Below are positions 47,705 to 59,318 of a DNA stretch of 64,000 bases, piece by piece (the stretch's first letter is position 1; each line of letters opens with the position of its first letter). Source of the DNA: Rhabditoides inermis (Eukaryota > Nematoda > Chromadorea > Rhabditida > Rhabditidae). The position numbers and the translations under genes were made by a program. The DNA is taken from NCBI GenBank assembly GCA_963966185.1, contig CAWZYM010000134.1, forward strand, positions 42,501-106,500, given 5' to 3'. The notes beneath the pieces were generated by a model, which was given only the letters and a program-made list of their open reading frames with translations, made no database searches and was not told the DNA's origin.

Positions 47705-49688
47705 TCAGAGCGTGTGATAAGCGGTGGGCAGTGTGAACGCAGCACTCCGAACCTCCCTCTTCTCCTGAAAGAGGAAGGATGAGAAAGAGAGAGAGAGAGA
47801 AAAAAGAAGAAAGATATACTTTATCGTCATCTTTCTTGGACGAGACAGAGAAGTAGTCGTCGTTGTTCTTGGGTTGGAAGTAGTTGTTGTTCTCGTCCTT
47901 CTTCTTTCCCTCATCCGTCTTCTCCTCCTTTGTCTTCTCCTTCTCTTCGATCGTCTTGTTCTTGCCCTCCTGTGTCTTGTCTGCCTCGGGAGTCTTCTTG
48001 GCTAGCAGAGCCTCATAGTCGTCCAGAAACGCCGTGTACTTCTGAAAGAGGAATCTCTCTTTGTCTCACATCCGCTCTCTCCCTGTCTCTACCTTGAGTA
48101 TGTCCTCCTTCTCCACCAGCCCCATGGCCTTCCCATATTCGCAGAGTGCAGTCATCACATACACATACTGAACGTCCACCTGCACCGAGTGACAGCGCTG
48201 GTCTGAACGAGTTCGTCCTTTCTCTATCCCTTTTCTCTATTCCCATCCCTCCCTCCATCTACGTCCCCCATGTTCCCCCTCTCTCTCACCCTTGAGATGT
48301 CGAATCGTCTCGACCCGCTTGAACTCCTTATCGGAGAAGAGCCTCTGCAGACACATCTCCACCGCCACCAGTGTACCCGTGCGACCGATACCTGAAAGAA
48401 GAGTACAGTAACCAAGTACTATACAGTATCCCCCCACCCGCAGAACAATGAACGACGGTCGGGGAGCGGCTGAGACGCGAGTTCTTGAGGAGGCGGAAGA
48501 CTGCCAGGAGAGACTTGGGTACGTGCTTGTCCGGCCTAAATGCAAGTCTCTCCCTCTCCTCTCTCTCTCTCTCCTTTCTCTCTCTCTCTCCCTCTTTCCC
48601 TCGCCCTACCACGTCTTCCAGTGGTAGTGCTTGACGATGTGCGGTCTCGGGTGGTCGGATGGGTGGAACTCGAGGGTGCTCATCACAATGTGCGCGTCCT
48701 TCTCCACCACCTCTGTCGTCGTCACCGTGATGTCTGAGAGAGTGGATGGGATGAGGATGAAGGCAGCGTGCCCACCTCCGAACATCAGCTTGTCGCCCAC
48801 TTTCTCCGGCCAGTACCGCTCGCACTTCTTCTTCCCATTCTCCAGCAGCTCGCACAGCATGAAGATATTGCGAACCTGGAAAGTGTTCTCCACCTGTTTC
48901 TCCCTCATTTGTCATCCTTTCCCGTACACATCTTCCTCTCATTTCCTCTCCTCACCTTCTCACTGACGATCATCCTCGTGAAGTCGAAGAGTGTCTTCTC
49001 CGTCGGTCCTTGTGTGCATATGAACGTGTTGTGTAGCGGCTCTCCTCTCACATAGTTGGCGTGAATGTAGTCCGTGCCCTTGCAGTCGTTCAGCACAACT
49101 CGCGTGTTGTCGTTACACACCACATCTAGGTATACGGTAGAGTACAGTAATCGGTACCACACACTAGCTATACGGTAGATTACAGTGATCCTGGAATACG
49201 GTAGGTACCGTACCCTTGTATCGGTTCTTCTCGGCGTGCGCGTCGAAGACTGCTCGCTTGAGATCGGCGGGGAAGTAGGGTTTGATGTCCTTCTCGTACT
49301 CCTTCACCATCTTCTCCGGACCCGTCTCGAACGTATCCTGGAATCAGAGAGACTCCTCTCTCTCTCTCTCTTTCTCTCTCTCTCTATTTCTCTCTCTCTC
49401 TCTCTGTCTTTCCCCTCTCCACTCACCAGCATGAACTTCTCGAACGCCTCCTTGACCTTGTCGGAGGGGTTGGCGTTTGGGTCGGCGATGGTGGCCTCCT
49501 TGTCGCCCTTCTTCACCGGCTTCTTCTTGTCCTTCTTCGCTGACACCTCGCCCAGCATAGACTTGGTGTTCTTCGACACTTTCGTCTTTTTCGCCCGCTT
49601 CGCCGAGCGATCCGCGTCACCCTAGAAGAGAGGGAGAGCGGGAGGGTGAGAGGGAGGATGGGAGGAGGAGGAGAGGCATGGCTACCAT
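47705..49688 (-). CDS. Protein tyrosine phosphatase with Lys-rich tails
   Basis: Classical PTP domain with every landmark: KNRYK-DVVCNDNTRVVLND, KGTDYIHANYV, FICTQGPTEKTLFDFTRMI, KKKCERYWPE, the WPD loop (HYHWKTWPDKHVP), the catalytic P-loop VHCSAGIGRTG (split by an intron after HCSAG) and the Q-loop QRCHSVQVDVQYVYV. The catalytic Cys, Arg, WPD Asp and Gln are all present, so the enzyme should be active on phosphotyrosine. The N-terminal exon (DADRSAKRAKKTKVSKNTKS) and the C-terminal ~80 residues (KEEKTDEGKKKDENNNYF) are Lys/Glu-rich. No signal peptide or TM segment, so cytosolic. The chosen start is a one-codon exon, ATG|GTAGCC at 49688, which has a GCCACC context and joins in phase 0 to GDADRS; a downstream start is possible. 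Nematodes have many such PTPs, often germline or sperm expressed. Confidence 0.9.
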
Positions 49689-50281
49689 GGTGGCAGAGGG
49701 CGGCCACTCAGTGTGGCGTATCGGGCGACGAATGGCGGGTGGAGGGAGAGGGCGGGGCGGGTCGACAGACGGCACACATGCTAATCACAACACACGTCTA
49801 GACGCTTCGGCGCACGTCGCGTCGGCAAAGATCACGCGGCAATCCAACTGCCGCGATGCCTCTAGATCTAGAAAAGGCTCGGACTCGTCTAGAATAAACG
49901 AGCGATCCAGCGCGTCTACTATGCAAACAGTCGGTCTAGCCTCGCAGTCGAGCTGTCAAAACGTCTCACTCAAACTTTCACTAACTTTCGCATCTTGACG
50001 CAGTCGACACTGAAACTGTTCAGCCAGTTCAGGTTATTGACAGCCGGGGTCAGTTCGCGAAACTCAGTCGCGAGCGGGAGAAGTCAGACAGGCGGGAAAA
50101 AGCTCGAGTGTGGCGCGGCCTCTTTGATTAGGGCTTCCCTCGCATGCCGGCTTCTTTGATTGATGTTAGCGTTTGAATGCGCGCGCTTGGGTCTCCTCAC
50201 GACAAGAGGGTAGATCAAATGCGACTAGAGGGTAGATCAATTTTCTACCGTGACAAGGCGAACTATCTCCCTGAACAACAT
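49689..50281. other. Spacer upstream of the phosphatase
   Basis: GC-richer than average, with TCTAGA-containing repeats near 49795-49905; no gene seen. Contains the phosphatase promoter by position. Confidence 0.45.
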
Positions 50282-50320
50282 TATATCTCCTCGAACTTGC
50301 AGAAAGAGGAGCGCCGCTAG

Positions 50321-50449
50321 GTGATAGTGGAAGAATGTGCTGTTGTGTTGAGGTGCCAGGCGCGTCTGTCTGCGCGGGAAGACGTGATTCTCCTCGATTC
50401 CATCGACGTCCCCTTCCAAGGCAACCACATTCTCGACGATATATTCTGA
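50321..50449 (+). CDS. Terminal exon relic of an unidentified gene (left arm)
   Basis: The plus strand reads IVEECAVVLRCQARLSARED then VILLDSIDVPFQGNHILDDI-F and TGA at 50447-50449, with AATAAA at 50486. The mirror exon in the right arm encodes nearly the same residues. In this arm the frame is closed by TAG just upstream and no earlier exons are found, so it is probably a relic. Confidence 0.4.
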   Translation: MIVEECAVVLRCQARLSAREDVILLDSIDVPFQGNHILDDIF

Positions 50450-50654
50450 TAGTGCACACGAGTCAACATTTTGTTTTTGTTTCCGAATAAATATTATTGT
50501 GATTACAGTTTTTTTTCTTTTTATCCTCACGCATCCGTATTATCTATTATCATGGAGACAATACTCGCAAATGACAAATCCGCTTTTGCATCTTTTTTTA
50601 TCACACATACATACGATAAACACTATTATTACTGTAATTGAAACATCAAAGAGT

Positions 50655-51655
50655 CTAAGTGACGGGGTGCTGGCATATGAATGGCCCTGTCTGCTGACAG
50701 CTCACCGATCGGAACTGTCCCACATTCTGCGCTTCTCGGTCGTTCATCATCAGAATCTGCAACCATTGAAGTCGGTAGACGTGAAACTAATCAATAGTGT
50801 GACTCACCACCGCACAGGCCCCGTAGCCAGGTCCTGTAATATTGATTAACGCGCATGTTATGCAAATTTGGCTCACCTGCCGGGCCGAAATTAGTGTAGG
50901 TGGCCGGAGAGCCGTCAGTGAACCGATATTCACCTGAAAACGCTATCCAAGTGAGAATACTTTCAATGTTTATCTACCGAATGCTTGCATGAGTCCTATA
51001 TATGGGCGTCGTAGCAAGTTGCCGCCACCGCCGGGACCCCTCTCGGGCAGTGCTGCAAAAGAAAGGAAAGCGAAGAAGTTGCATATAGTACCTGTGATAA
51101 AGTTGTCAATATCCTGACTGCTGACTCTAGCTAGATCCGCCCCGCACCCATTGGATTGACAAATCGCGCGAGACGCGACATAAGTGGAGGGACCGGAGAA
51201 CCACTGAAAATCATCCTGTTTCTTCCCCTGTTTATTTATGAACAAACCCTATAGCAGTATCCTCCTAGTCGTGACCAGTCCGGCAAGCATTGCGAGGGAG
51301 TACAGCCTGTGCCTACTGTACAGGGAATACAGACTGTGTCTAGAATAATACAGTGTTGTCTGCACACAGAGAAATACCTGTTATGCGCGAAGCAAGTTCG
51401 CTTATCTGACCTTGTCCACTTTCTCCCTGCACCTTTCTTCCGCTTTCTCCTATCCCATTAACTCCATTTCTTTTTAAACCGCCTTGCTTGACGTTAGTAG
51501 AGAACTTGAGACCCTCTTAAGTGAAGAAAAGTTTCAAGTAAATATATCTCTCGCATTACGACCAATGATATGAAAGGTTTACCTTCACCAATCATTGCCA
51601 CACAGCATAGTGAATAGGTAACACCAATGAATAGTAGAAACAGTGAAGGAAGCAT
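50655..51655 (-). CDS. Secreted C-type lectin-like protein, left copy
   Basis: Exons run from ATG 51655 (signal peptide MLPSLFLLFIGVTYSLCC) through a Gly/Lys-rich spacer (GGLKRNGVNGIGESGRK) into a C-type lectin-like domain. The domain reads CLPDWSRLGGYCYR, SRAICQSNGCGADLARVSSQ, YIGLMQ, YRFTDGSPATYTNFGPAG-like text and the C-terminal Cys pair in SVSC...PFICQHPVT before TAG 50655. The Cys pattern fits a disulphide-bonded CTLD. The usual Ca-binding EPN/WND residues are not clearly kept, so carbohydrate binding is uncertain. In nematodes such CTLD proteins are often gut-secreted and infection-responsive. Mirror copy at 52990. Confidence 0.8.
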
Positions 51656-51768
51656 GCTGGTCAGTGTTCAAGGAAAAAAGAGAAGGGGAATGATCGTTTG
51701 CAGGTTAATTGTACCTGTCACGAAAGTGATCTGGAGTAATCTCATTCATGGATGAATAAATCATAAAC

Positions 51769-52189
51769 GTGTACACGTGTACAGTGAGTGTACATGCTCT
51801 ATTGTAACTATGAATCGTCAGATGTGATCACCTGACTGAGGGGCGAGGCTGTCTCCGTACGCTCTGCCGACTGCTTCTCTAACAAACCTCTACCATATGC
51901 GAAAAGACGAGAAAGAGTCTCTCTCTGTGATCAACGGTGGATCTAGCAAAGATTTCACAACTTGCACAAAGAGAGACGGAGATTGTTAATGTGTTTCAAA
52001 CTAATACCATATCTCTGTTTCCTTTCTCTTTGGTTTTTCATCTCATTCGGAACGTCAATAAACTTTTTTTACGTGGCAGTTACCCCCAAAGAAAGCGAGT
52101 GTGCGAAGGAGAAACGAGAAAAGTCTCTGATACCAGCTCCATCAAATCCCTGATACTATGTATGTTATTCTAACACTGTTACTCCAGCA
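51769..52189. other. Left part of the inverted-repeat spacer
   Basis: Unique sequence with a GTGTACACGTGTACA palindrome at about 51769-51783. Presumed regulatory region between the left lectin gene and the small-peptide gene. Confidence 0.45.
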
Positions 52190-52449
52190 ATGAAGTCATA
52201 CCTGATCTTGCTACTATTGTTACTGTTCATCCATGACGTGAATTCTTGTGTTCCCATGCTTAACGAAGGTGAGTACATTTGAATACAGTGTTAAAACCAA
52301 TAAAACAATCAGGCGGAATGGAGCAGAGGATGTCGAGACCCGTGTCGCGGGGTGGCAGTGAGGAAGTGGAGATGGGCCGGCGGTTGGGAGGAGGCGGCTG
52401 TTCGAACAGCAGTGGAGAGAGTGCGCAAAACGACGACCAATGTTCGTGA
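52190..52449 (+). CDS. Small secreted Cys-containing peptide, 71 residues
   Basis: Two exons, 52190-52268 and 52313-52449 (GAAG|GTGAGT donor, ACAATCAG acceptor), give an exact 72-codon frame. It starts with a strong signal peptide (MKSYLILLLLLLFIHDVNSC) followed by VPMLNEGGMEQRMSRPVSRG, a dibasic GRR, a Gly run and CSNSS...DDQCS. The mature peptide would be ~52 residues with three or four cysteines. Candidate roles are antimicrobial or signalling peptide; nothing in the sequence decides. It sits alone in the spacer of the inverted repeat between the two divergent lectin genes. Confidence 0.6.
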
Positions 52450-52871
52450 TGCCATCTTTTCACACTGAATCATGATAAATGGTTGCAATTTATTCGTAGA
52501 TTGACTGTGAGTTTTGTGTGTGCGAAATGAACGATATATAACATAAGTGCATATTGTTTCCGAAACTCGATTTTCTAATGTATTCCGAAGGTGAAGGAAG
52601 GTGAGTTCACTTACTGTGGATAAACATACACTTTTCTGTATGAGTATGTGGACAGGTGGTTTAGGATATGGAAATGGCAGCGGAAGAACAGAGAGTTTCA
52701 CAGGAACGATCGACGTTCATAGTTTTCTATAATAGAGAAAAGGAAGAGTGAAACGGTGGAAAAAGAGAGGGAGGTTTCGATATGATGAGCTTGTAAATCT
52801 TATTTCTGTTAGTTCTTCTTCTGTTTTTCATTCAGTATCCAGAATTAGAATCAAACTCTGTTGAACAAATG
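52450..52871. other. Right part of the inverted-repeat spacer
   Basis: AT-rich 3' flank of the small-peptide gene; no further gene seen. Confidence 0.5.
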
Positions 52872-52989
52872 TACTGGTTTATGATTTCTTCAGTCATGAA
52901 TGAGATTACTCCAGATCACTTTCGTGACAGGTACAATAAACCTGCAAACGATCATTTCCCGCCTCTTCTTTTCTTGAACACTGACCAGC

Positions 52990-53911
52990 ATGCATCCTTC
53001 CCTATTTCTACTATTCATTTGTATTGTCGATTCACTATGCTGTGTGGCAATGATTGGTGAAGGTGAGCATTCGGCTTCATTAATTATCACTTGAAGATAC
53101 ACAATCAAAGCTTTTTGAAACGTATCTTTACTTAAGAGGGTCTCAAGTTCCCGACTAACGGCAGGCAAGGCGGTTCAAAAAGAAATGGAATAGGAGAAGG
53201 TCAGAGAAACGGACATGTGGAGACAACACTTTAAGTTCATCATTCTATCCACAGGCTGTAGGCAATGCTTGCCGGACTGGTCACGACTTGAAGGATACTG
53301 CTATAGGGTTTGTTCATAAAAATCAGGGGAAGAAACATCGAAACATGAGTTTCAGTGGTTCGTCGGTCCCTCCACTTATGCCGAATCCCGTGCGATTTGT
53401 GAGTCGAATGGGTGCGGGGCGGATCTAGCCAGAGTCAGCAGTCAGGATATTGCCAACTTTATTACAGGTACGTATATGAAACTTCCTCGCTTTCATCCAC
53501 CTTCTTTTTCCAGCACTGCCCGAGAGGGGTCCCGGAGGTGGTGGCAACTTGCAACAACGTCCCTACATAGGACTCATGCAAGCGAACGGTGCATAAAAAT
53601 TGGAAGTATTCTCACTCGGATAGCGTTTTCAGGTGAGTATCGTTACACTGACGGCTCTCCTGCCACCTACACCAACTTTGGCCCGGCAGGTGAGCCAAAT
53701 TCGCATAACATGCGCATCAATCAATATTCCAGGACCGGGCTACGGGGACTGTGCGGTGGTGAGTCACACTATTGATTAGTTTCACGTATACCGACTTCTA
53801 TGGTTGCAGATTCTGATGATGGAAGACATAGAACCGCAGAATGTGGGACAGTTTCGGTCGATCGATTGCCAGCAGAGAGCGCCATACATATGCCAGCATC
53901 CCGTCACTTAG
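52990..53911 (+). CDS. Secreted C-type lectin-like protein, right copy
   Basis: Exons start at 52990 (MHPSLFLLFICIVDSLCC signal peptide), about 53137, 53257, 53355, 53514, 53633, 53732 and 53812, ending TAG 53909-53911. The CTLD has CLPDWSRLEGYCYR, STYAESRAICESNGCGADLA, RPYIGLMQ, GEYRYTDGSPATYTNFGPAG, the GYGDCAV Cys, and SIDCQQRAPYICQHPVT. Compared with the left copy the Gly-rich spacer exon is ~33 nt shorter in frame, and several surface residues differ (VGPSTYAES versus SGPSTYVAS). Both copies have intact splice sites and frames, so both are probably functional and diverging. Confidence 0.82.
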
Positions 53912-54106
53912 ACTCTTATGTGTTTCAATTACAGTAATAATAGTGTTTATCGTATGTATGTGTGATAAAAAGATGCAAAATCGGATTTGTCATAGATAAT
54001 ACGAATGTAATAGATAATACGAATGTGTGAGGGTAAGAAGAAAAACAGTGTAATCACAATAATATTTATTCGGAAAAAAAAACAAAATGTTGACTCGTGT
54101 GCACTA

Positions 54107-54249
54107 TCAGAATATATCGTCGAGAATGTGGTTGCCTTGGAAGGGGACGTCGATGGAATCGAGGAGAATCACGTCTTCCCGCGCAGACAGACGCGCCTCG
54201 CACGACAACACAACAGCACAGTCTTCCACTATCACTCCCGCTCCTCCTC
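54107..54249 (-). CDS. Terminal exon of an unidentified gene (right arm)
   Basis: The minus strand from acceptor TTACAG reads GGAGVIVEDCAVVLSCEARL, SAREDVILLDSIDVPFQGNH and ILDDIF to TGA 54107-54109; AATAAA is at 54065-54070 on the minus strand. Its mirror in the left arm keeps almost every residue. The gene would be convergent with the lectin gene. Upstream exons probably lie in 54.3-55.2 kb, but I cannot chain them with confidence. Confidence 0.45.
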
Positions 54250-54272
54250 CTGTAAGTTCGAGGAGATATGTT

Positions 54273-55340
54273 CCCACTCTCTCTCTCTCCGTCGTGTCGT
54301 CATAATTGACACATTTTGAGCTTTTATAATTGTCAATTTCTCATGTCCTCACAGTCGGTTTTCTTTTTCTGCTGTTGTCGTCTCGCGTTCTCTTCAGCCT
54401 TCTTGCCGTGACATATCCTTTACCGGTTAATGCCGTCATAAACAGTTTACAGTACACACAGAGGAAAAAATGCGGACTAAGCAATAGAGATGTTAGTCAT
54501 TACCTGGAATCAATAAATAAATCTCATTCTCACATTGGGCTCCTTTGGTCCTGCGCGCAGAAAAAAAAGTGATCGTCCCTCTTCTTCTGGCTTCCTCGCT
54601 CCTACTAGTCTTCTCTCAACGCTCTCTCTTCCTTGCACGTCGACTTCCGAGACACGTCGACTTCCGACCGGCATACGAATAGGCAGAAGACGTGAATAAC
54701 AATGGCGGTGTCGATTCGCGGCAATGAACGACAGGAATACGACGACAGGGGAATCGTCAGGTACCTACCGGTACTTGCTACTAATGTAAGTTTAAAAGAA
54801 AACAGGAAACAAGAGATCAATTTATGGTCCCAGAATGGTACTTTGTGACTCATCAAGAATACACGATCGGGGATAATATATAGTGACATATCAAATCGGA
54901 CACTCTTCTCATCAGACCCAGAAGAGCTGAAGCCGCCGCCACCTGTAATGAATTGTGAAAGAAGGGAGAAGGAAATAAAGCAGGAAAAGGGCTCACCTCC
55001 TGCCGCCCCTCCGCCGTACGTTGCGACAGTAGTACGTTGCGACGAAGCCAGTGGAAGCCACGTACACACCTGCAAGATGTTCTCACTGTTCCAAGATTCA
55101 TCCAACCTGCCGCGTTCTTCCTGGTTCCTATGAACCGAAGCTGTGCCTCGGAAGCGCCCGCTCTTCCGTAGACCATTCCGATCAGTCCTGAATTTTATAA
55201 TACATGTTATTGCCTTGTTTCGAGAGCTTGATGTTATAGGAACTTGCAGTAGGCATTGTATTACTGCACTCTATCGTATTCCACTATATTTTACGTAATC
55301 GATATTGTGTGCTACTTGATTTGAGATACAATTTCTGGAT
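54273..55340 (-). other. Region with unassigned minus-strand exon candidates
   Basis: Open, splice-bounded segments include 55045-about 55015 (reads FHWLRRNVLLSQRTAEGRQE before a GTGAGC donor) and 54941-about 54790 (GGFSSSGSDEKSVRFDMSLY, then IIPDRVFLMSHKVPFWDHKL). They may belong to the gene whose last exon is 54107-54249. Family not recognised. Confidence 0.35.
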
Positions 55341-55990
55341 TTTGGATTGCCTTGTTTCATAGTATTGATAAGATGTCTCCAGGTGCTTCCCATGAGACCA
55401 AGTCGCCTGGAGCACCCTCCAAGCTCACCCCGCAAGCAGTCCCGCCGAGAGCAGCGTCCCCCAGAAGAGACGCAGAGAGGAAAAGTGGCGGGAAGGGGGC
55501 GGAGCCATCACCTCCCTCCCAATCAAACTCTCCCTCCAATCATTCTCCCCCACTCGCCCCACTCCAGCGGCTCGCTCACCCTCGGTCCTCTGTCGCGTCG
55601 CGGTCGGCGCCCCGCGGGGGTCCTCGCTCAGGCCCGGGACGGGCGCCCCGACCGACCAGCACAGCTGTCCCCCGCCGGCGCCGCACTCACCCTGGAGAGT
55701 TCGAGTGCGGCGTCGCGGATCGGTGCTTCTTTGGATGGAGTTGTGAAGACGCGGCTGGCAGACGATGGCAGAATGGATGGACGGGAGACGGCCCTCCCTC
55801 CACTATGAGACGGCGAGCAATGGATGGAGCAGTGGACAGAAACCACACACATTATGTGTTGTACAAATGTGAATAATAAACTATTTACTTGATCTTTTTG
55901 TGGTATACTCACTGGTGAGAAACCTCTTCTGAACGTCATTTCGCGGTATAGCCAGAGTTCCCCCTCGCCTTTCACACGCTCGCTGAGCAT
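55341..55990 (-). other. Pro/Ser/Arg-rich open region, gene uncertain
   Basis: Open on both strands because of GC-rich composition. The minus strand has plausible splice-bounded pieces: 55988-55915 (MLSERVKGEGELWLYREMTF), about 55797-55698 (SRVFTTPSKEAPIRDAALEL then a GTGAGT donor) and a tail ending DLVSWEAPGDILSIL at TGA 55369-55367 or nearby. The plus strand has a 174-codon Pro/Arg-rich frame at 55352-55876 that I trust less. No family recognised. Confidence 0.3.
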
Positions 55991-57022
55991 CCGCCTGTGA
56001 CAGGGGTCCGGAGAAGAACTGCAACTTTCCTTGATAAAACCGTTTACCTTTTTGCGATCAGTTTCTTCAAAACACTTCCGAAATCCTTCGAAACAGTCTT
56101 TCTAATCGCCCTTCAGAGAACCTCCGAGCACTCCCGAATCGCATTCGGAAGACCCCGAATGCCCTCGAACACTCACTTGATAGCAGTCGCCTCCGAAATA
56201 GTCTATCCGGGATTGCATGAACTATCTGAACGAGCAATTGTATGAGTATGATGTATGATGATGCATATACTAACTACCGTCGTTGACCATTGCAATACAT
56301 GAGTGACATTTTTCGACGATTGAAAATAGTACGATAAATACAAACATTGAGAGAGACTAACACAAGGGTTTGTCAGAAAATGTTGGTCTCCACCACTTTC
56401 ATGACACCTGTTACTCTCACTTTCTAGGTATATCGTAAGTCGGTGCTAGATGTGGGTTTATCACGCAATGGGACAAACACCAACTCGTGAAAAAAAGACC
56501 AGTGAAAAAACGTAACGCCACAAAGAGATCACCGAAGAAAAACGTATAAGTAGGTATACATACAAAAAGACCAGTGAAAAAATACAAACGGCACGATCAT
56601 GTTTCCCTTTCATGAGTTTACTTGGGATTCATGAAACATTGAACCGTATCGATCTAATGAGTGCATCCGGTTACCGTAACCAACATCGTATGTAGTCATC
56701 AAAGAAAAGGGGGAAAAAGATGGAAATGCTTATCGGACATTGCTTTTACGCATTTACCAGGCATTGATAAACGCACAACGATTCTCGCCGACCTTTTAAT
56801 TCACCAGGAAGTTACTTATTTGAATAATCGTCATGATCGCATAATCCGTAGCGCATAATCACCCAAACCCGGAAAGTCTGTTGCAAAAGTGTGTCGAAAT
56901 AAGGCAGCACCTGTTGTTATAGTGTGTTGTTATAGTGTTATGTTTTTGTTCTGGGTACACGGTGTAAAAGAATCACACATTTATTAAATTTGTAATTATT
57001 ACATAACTTTTACATGAGTTGT
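55991..57022. other. AT-rich intergenic DNA
   Basis: No coding exon recognised; 3' flank of the transporter gene on the right. Confidence 0.5.
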
Positions 57023-58252
57023 TCACTCCTTCTGCTGGGTGATGATATAGATTGAGGGCGGGACATTTCTGGGCGGGGCTCGGACGAGGGCCCACTCTGC
57101 GGGGTTCGCGTCAGCGACGAGAACGAATACGATGATGGACGCAACGACCATCACACAAACTGCGAAGAAAATGATGGACCACTGAAAAAAGAATAACCAA
57201 ATAAGTCTCTCTCTCTCTCTCTCTCTCTTACCTCTTCTCTCTGGTTGTCTGCCGCAATATACCCGACAGCGAATGGAAGTCCGAGTTGAATAAGGCACAC
57301 ACAGAGTGAAGTGACGTTCATCACAAAAGAGACATACTTACGCGCCACCTGAAAAGAATTGCCATGCGATTTTTAGTTTTCTTTGCAGGCAGTTGTACTG
57401 TAAAACATTTCAAAACCGTTCCTAACTGCGGGATATGTTCTAAATGTTCTTACTATCCCTTCGAAACACAAAACAAAGCACAGTTATGGGAACGACCCTT
57501 CCACTCACCAACTGTGCGCACTTGGTAGTGCCAACTACATTGAGACCCGAGGAGACGATAGCTGTGGTGTAGAGGATGCGAGCAGAGTCCGCGTCTTCCA
57601 CCTGCAACCTCTCTCTCCCTCCTTCTCTCTCTTTCTCCTCCTCTCTCCCTCTCCCTCTCCCTCTCTCACTCCCTCTCTCTCCCTCCTTCTCCTCCTCCCT
57701 CCTCTCTCCTTTTCTCCCTCTCTCTCTTCCCCCCCCCCTCTCTCTCTCCCTTTCTCACTCCCTCTCACCAATGCCAACGCAGCAATGCAAGCGGCCATCA
57801 TGCCTTGCGAAATCACCGCGAAGATGAGAATTTTTGCCTGAAACAAGTAAATATTTCAACTATTAACCTCTAGATCTAACCGTGTACTTTTTATCTAAAG
57901 ATAGTATGAAATGGGACAGTATGGAACCTGACAGTCTCACGGCACTTCATTCTTTGTTTCGGCTAGCGTGATGTCCGATATCCTCGTGTGTTATTTCGTG
58001 TGTAAGGAATGTGGCATTGATAAATTGAATAGTGGTGTTGCAGTACCTTCTCACTGATGCATGTGACGTAGTCGGACAGCCGACCCCCGCTCAGCTTGAC
58101 GCTGGCTGAGAGAATGTGGGGGAGGGCGACCGCCAGGCCGGTGGAGCGCGCGTCCATACTCAGCACCTACAACCGAGTACACGCGTCGCATGCGTATGCG
58201 TGCGCGCGCTTCTCTCTCACTCACTCACTCACTCACTCTCTCACTCACTCAC

Positions 58253-58297
<45 letters not shown>

Positions 58298-58661
58298 ACT
58301 GTACATGGAATGCGAAAACAAAACAGAGAGGATTCTGGATTCTGGTTTACCAAAATATAGCCCTACCTTGTTCATGTAGGTCGGGCCGAACTGAATGAAG
58401 AGCTGCAGGGCGAGGTTGTTCCCGAACAGCGACGTCCAGATCCCGAGAACCACTCGGTCCTGCAACGAATCTCTGGTGTACGGTAAATGTTTAATGTCTC
58501 ACCGTGCACATCTTTCTGTACGGGATGTCGCGTGTGTTGGAGGATTCGTTGCTCTTTCCCTCCCGGATGAGAGACAGCTCCTTGGAGGAGACGTGTCTGG
58601 AGAAGATCTATTGAGAGAGAGGGGGAGGGAGAGAAAGAGAGAAAGAGAGAAAGAGAGAGAG

Positions 58662-58699
<38 letters not shown>

Positions 58700-58809
58700 G
58701 AGAGAGAAATACACTACCTGTGCAATTCCGGCGTCTCGGTGTAGAACAGTGTCATAATGGTGATGAAGATGATGGTGAGAGTTCCCTAAAGTATGGAGTT
58801 AGGAAGTGA

Positions 58810-58860
<51 letters not shown>

Positions 58861-59318
58861 CCTGTAGATAGTAGAGACTCCTCCATCCCAGTGGCGATCC
58901 ACACAGCGCCCCAGCCACTGGCATAGTGAAAATCGAAGAAAACTAAAAAAATGAGCATGACTAACTACCTCATAGATTGGCATGTACAGCTTGTTTTTAG
59001 CTCAACTCGCATTGTATAATCAATCAATCTTTTAGTTGTGCGGACGTATAATATAGCTAAGACTAACTATAGTTACAGTTCTCTTAGGGAAGTGGCTTTT
59101 CGTGGTATACTCGAGACGATTTACAAACCATGAAATGATTGATATAACCGGTCAGATCTGTCATTGATTCTGGGAAATACAAACACTTGAATACTAGCCT
59201 GTATGTGGCAGCTGAGCACCGCCACATAGATGCTTGTCTGGGAGAGGGAACTCCATGCTGCGGGCACAGCCCCCGTGCCAGGCAGGGTGAGCGACGTCGC
59301 GAAACCCTGTCAAGGGAG

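Larger units (their letters stand above)
50282..51768. repeat. Left arm of a ~1.4-1.5 kb inverted repeat
   Basis: Collinear, in reverse complement, with 52872-54272. Both arms hold, from the centre outwards, a lectin promoter, the lectin gene and the tail exon of another gene. Coding parts are well conserved; introns and flanks are more diverged and differ in indels. Confidence 0.9.
52872..54272. repeat. Right arm of the ~1.4-1.5 kb inverted repeat
   Basis: Reverse-complement partner of 50282-51768; the spacer between arms is about 1.1 kb. Confidence 0.9.

Noticed and set aside
54023..54319. Plus-strand 98-codon frame conserved with the left arm
   Set aside because: The opposite strand has an acceptor, a stop and a polyadenylation signal in the right order; the plus frame mirrors that exon and has no splice context.
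55352..55876. 174-codon Pro/Arg-rich plus-strand frame as a confident gene
   Set aside because: Low complexity, GC-rich and open on both strands; no family, signal or splice support. Kept only as an uncertain region.
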